This document shows, piece by piece, positions 7,059 through 8,143 of a stretch of DNA of 8,143 nt. Position numbers and translations under genes: made by a program. The stretch lies in the NCBI GenBank assembly GCA_017538775.1, contig JAFYIF010000309.1, positions 1-8,143 of the forward strand, given 5' to 3'. How positions within the stretch are numbered: the stretch's first letter is position 1; the number at the start of each line of letters is the position of its first letter. Source of the stretch: Oscillospiraceae bacterium (GTDB lineage Bacteria > Bacillota > Clostridia > Oscillospirales > Oscillospiraceae). The notes beneath the pieces are model-generated. The model did no database searches. It had not been told where the DNA came from and was given only the letters and a program-made list of their open reading frames with translations.

Positions 7059-7285
7059 CGCGCCGGAAACTTATCTCTCTCGTCTGTCTCTCCGCCGGCA
7101 CTTGACCCAGAGGTTTCGTTCCCCTCGACGACCGCACCGCAGCGGCCTCGGCTCCGGAAACCGGCCGGTCCTGGACCATTCGCCCGACTGCCCCCGTGGG
7201 GGCACGGCACCGGTCTGGAGTCCGCTCCCGCGGACCCTGCCGGCCGCCTCTTGCCGGGTCCGCGTCTAGTATGGCCCGGGCGCGG
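7017..7285 (-). ncRNA. candidate structured non-coding RNA, family unknown
   Basis: No supported gene occupies 7059-7398, yet the stretch ends in a strong minus-strand terminator, so a minus-strand transcript must come through it. It is dense in inverted repeats. There is a 9-bp stem (7229-7237 with 7256-7264), a perfect TGCCCC/GGGGCA hairpin (7189-7204), and GAGG/CCTC (7110-7113 with 7123-7126). GCCGG/CCGGC (7062-7066 with 7095-7099) closes a 28-base loop that is almost all purine in the RNA. A loop segment (7080-7084) is complementary to 7127-7131, which would make a pseudoknot. CCGCGCC (7058-7064) can pair with GGCGCGG (7279-7285), which sets the tentative 5' limit. I could not find the conserved cores of RNase P RNA, tmRNA, SRP RNA, T-box or a known riboswitch; 6S RNA cannot be excluded. 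The 5' end and promoter are uncertain, with CATACT at 7273-7268 the only -10-like box. Confidence 0.55.
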
Positions 7286-7316
7286 GGAACTATGCGTTTG
7301 AAAAAACTGGCATGAC

Positions 7317-7351
7317 GCCGGGCGCAGCGCCTCTTTGTCTGAACGCCCGGC
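7317..7351. repeat. 8-bp inverted repeat upstream of the DUF2508 gene
   Basis: GCCGGGCG (7317-7324) and CGCCCGGC (7344-7351) are perfect inverted copies with 19 bases between them. The right arm falls inside the spacer of the weak promoter-like sequence at 7335-7365. It could be an operator or an RNA hairpin on either strand; the sequence does not decide. On the minus strand a run of six T follows ten bases later. Confidence 0.45.
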
Positions 7352-7365
7352 AAACTGCGCATACT
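7335..7365 (+). promoter_or_regulatory. weak promoter-like sequence before the DUF2508 gene
   Basis: TTGTCT (7335-7340) and CATACT (7360-7365) are separated by 19 bases, longer than the optimal 17. A start near 7372 would give a leader of about 27 bases ending in the ribosome binding site AGGAGG. It is the best candidate in the interval, but the spacing makes it doubtful. Confidence 0.3.
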
Positions 7366-7398
7366 GAAGCCAGTACATGGGGTGAGGAGGGACAGAAC

Positions 7399-7611
7399 AT
7401 GTCCAAACGCAAAGAACGCATCGCCGCCCGGGAGCAGCGGGAGCAGGCCAGGCTGGAGCTGCTGGCGCTCCAGGACGACCTGCGCTGCGCCTACGCCGCT
7501 TTCCAGCACACGTCCGACCCGGCGCTGACCGAGGCCGCCATTCTGGAGATCGGCGCGCTGCGCTCCCGCTACGGGCGCAGCCTGCAGACGCTCAAAGCGC
7601 TCTATGGCTGA
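7399..7611 (+). CDS. DUF2508-family small protein
   Basis: This is a 70-aa protein, and the only plus-strand gene in the window that I can support. The start at 7399 follows AGGAGG with a spacing of about eight bases; the frame stays open upstream to 7312, but that part has no ribosome binding site and lies in the intergenic inverted repeat. The protein is almost entirely helical and charged, with no signal peptide. The pattern L..L..DL..AY.AF....DP.L.E.AI.EI.AL...Y...L..LK fits the DUF2508 (YaaL-like) family of Firmicutes, which has no established function and in Bacillus lies near recR and bofA. Those genes are not seen here. It is divergent from the non-coding RNA region and convergent with a 20-codon ORF, its stop codon touching that ORF's stop codon. 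Confidence 0.8.
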   Translation: MSKRKERIAAREQREQARLELLALQDDLRCAYAAFQHTSDPALTEAAILEIGALRSRYGRSLQTLKALYG

Positions 7612-7674
7612 TCACCGCTCGCTGGGAACGGTCTCCACGCTGCCATAGATCAGGTCATCGACATCTTTTTCCAT
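7612..7674 (-). CDS. possible 20-aa small protein
   Basis: A minus-strand ORF reads MEKDVDDLIYGSVETVPSER and then stops. It is preceded by GGGAGGAAGAAGG, a very strong ribosome binding region directly before the ATG, and by a promoter-like pair 33 to 61 bases upstream. Its stop (7614-7612) touches the DUF2508 stop (7609-7611), giving TGATCA. It is too short for family recognition and has no membrane segment; it is acidic at the start. It may be a real small protein, a leader peptide, or chance. The combination of promoter, spacing and ribosome binding site makes chance less likely. Confidence 0.45.
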   Translation of the reverse strand: MEKDVDDLIYGSVETVPSER

Positions 7675-7706
7675 CCTTCTTCCTCCCTTGCATCGCGATA
7701 TGGTCT

Positions 7707-7735
7707 ATTCTATGCAGGAGCGGGGGAAAAATGAA
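7707..7735 (-). promoter_or_regulatory. promoter-like sequence for the 20-aa ORF
   Basis: On the minus strand, TTCATT (7735-7730) and TAGAAT (7712-7707) are separated by exactly 17 bases. Transcription would begin near 7700, leaving a leader of about 26 bases before the ATG at 7674. With no terminator visible between 7611 and 7059, such a transcript would run antisense through the DUF2508 gene and could end at the terminator 7017-7058. Confidence 0.45.
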
Positions 7736-7756
7736 CGGAAGGCTGTCGCGCCGCGC

Positions 7757-7799
7757 AAAAAACCGGAGGGGCCGGAACCGGGTCTCCGCCGGTTTTTTT
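7757..7799. terminator. two-way intrinsic terminator
   Basis: An A run (7757-7762) and CCGG (7763-7766) mirror CCGG (7789-7792) and a T run (7793-7799). The stem therefore works on both strands, with T tracts on each side. On the minus strand it ends the metallophosphoesterase transcript just after its stop codon at 7806. On the plus strand it is the first terminator after the DUF2508 gene. Confidence 0.85.
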
Positions 7800-7805
7800 G
7801 CCGTC

Positions 7806-8143
7806 TCAGGCCCGGTGCAGCGTCACCAGCACCAGTTCCGGGTTGTTCAGCAGCCGGAAGGAGATGCCGATGTTGCCCAGGCCCCGAGAGACCAGCATGT
7901 GCAGCCGCCCGGAGACCACCAGGCCCTCCGCGTCGTCGGGAAAGAGGCGGAAGTTGTGGTCCAGCAGACCGCCGACGCCGGGGATGCGCCAGATGCCGCC
8001 GTGGGCGTGGCCCACCAGCAGCAGGTCCACCGGCAAGTCCGGATACAGCTCCGCCAGGTCGTTGCGGTGCCCCAGCATGAGCCGGAAGCCCTCCGGGGCC
8101 GAGGCCGCCACCGCGTCCGGCGTCGGCATGTCCGCCGGGCCGC
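7806..8143 (-). CDS. metallophosphoesterase, C-terminal part (cut by window edge)
   Basis: The frame is open from the right edge to a TGA at 7808-7806, giving about 112 residues of the C-terminus. It matches the calcineurin-like metallophosphoesterase family of the YkuE/YaeI type. LMLGHRND resembles the family's LLLxHNPD block, DLLLVGHAHGGIW is the GHxHGG metal-binding motif, and the block LVSRGLGNIGISFRLLNNPELVLVTL is typical of the C-terminus. Related proteins hydrolyse phosphodiesters such as lipid head groups at the membrane, but the substrate cannot be read here. The N-terminal metal ligands and any membrane anchor lie outside the window. A terminator follows directly downstream, so this gene ends its own transcription unit. 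The ATG at 8129 is internal, not the start. Confidence 0.88.
   Translation of the reverse strand, partial: GPADMPTPDAVAASAPEGFRLMLGHRNDLAELYPDLPVDLLLVGHAHGGIWRIPGVGGLLDHNFRLFPDDAEGLVVSGRLHMLVSRGLGNIGISFRLLNNPELVLVTLHRA

Noticed and set aside
7059..7285. Assignment of the RNA candidate to RNase P RNA, tmRNA, SRP RNA or a cobalamin/FMN riboswitch
   Set aside because: I looked for the GAGGAAAGUCC core, the tRNA-like 3' end with CCA, the GGUCC..GGAAGCAGC helix and the riboswitch core boxes and did not find them. 6S RNA cannot be excluded by eye.
6994..7509. 171-codon and 110-codon minus-strand open frames across the RNA candidate
   Set aside because: Their translations are Arg/Gly/Pro-rich, lack ribosome binding sites, run through the hairpins and terminator stem and overlap the DUF2508 gene antisense. 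They are better explained as chance frames in a GC-rich RNA region.
7688..8080. 130-codon plus-strand open frame over the two-way terminator
   Set aside because: It runs through the terminator hairpin and then opposite the metallophosphoesterase, and turns into low-complexity Pro/Arg sequence.
1..8143. CRISPR array, insertion sequence, phage or defence system
   Set aside because: No regularly spaced repeats, transposase, terminal repeats, nuclease or toxin-antitoxin pair were seen; the gene content is chromosomal housekeeping type.

Overview
The window looks like a GC-rich chromosome segment of a low-oxygen gut Clostridium-type bacterium, probably Oscillospiraceae or a close relative. This is inferred from GC-rich codon use combined with strong AGGAGG-type ribosome binding sites, sigma-A-like promoters, a YitT-family membrane protein, a DUF2508 small protein and a divergent topoisomerase IV-like pair. 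No plasmid, phage, insertion sequence, CRISPR, tRNA or rRNA signal was seen.

Layout. Positions 1-149 hold the first codons of a minus-strand gene leaving the left edge (start codon 31-33), with a structured leader whose stem covers its ribosome binding site, plus a hairpin with a T tract. From 6929 down to 150 lies a tightly packed minus-strand operon of five genes, with gaps of 16 to 40 bases. In transcription order they are a 90-aa uncharacterised protein, a ParE-like topoisomerase subunit, a ParC-like subunit, a YitT-family membrane protein, and a lipoprotein with a transglutaminase-like domain that lacks its catalytic cysteine. A good sigma-A promoter (6998-7026) sits just before the first gene.

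Upstream of that promoter, about 7017-7285 is a non-coding, hairpin-rich stretch on the minus strand. It ends in a strong intrinsic terminator whose T tract contains the -35 box of the topoisomerase operon. I could not match it to RNase P RNA, tmRNA, SRP RNA, 6S RNA or a riboswitch class, so it is the best candidate here for something undescribed. A plus-strand DUF2508 gene follows (7399-7611), meeting stop-to-stop with a possible 20-codon minus-strand ORF (7612-7674) that has its own promoter-like sequence. A two-way terminator (7757-7799) then separates these from the 3' end of a minus-strand metallophosphoesterase gene cut by the right edge.

The ParE and ParC proteins should form one ATP-dependent type IIA topoisomerase that passes DNA duplexes through each other. 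ParC lacks a recognisable GyrA box, so decatenation or relaxation is likelier than negative supercoiling. The three other operon genes have no obvious functional tie to it. Most of the window is ordinary housekeeping content; the interest lies in the RNA region, the small ORFs and a few unusual active-site residues.
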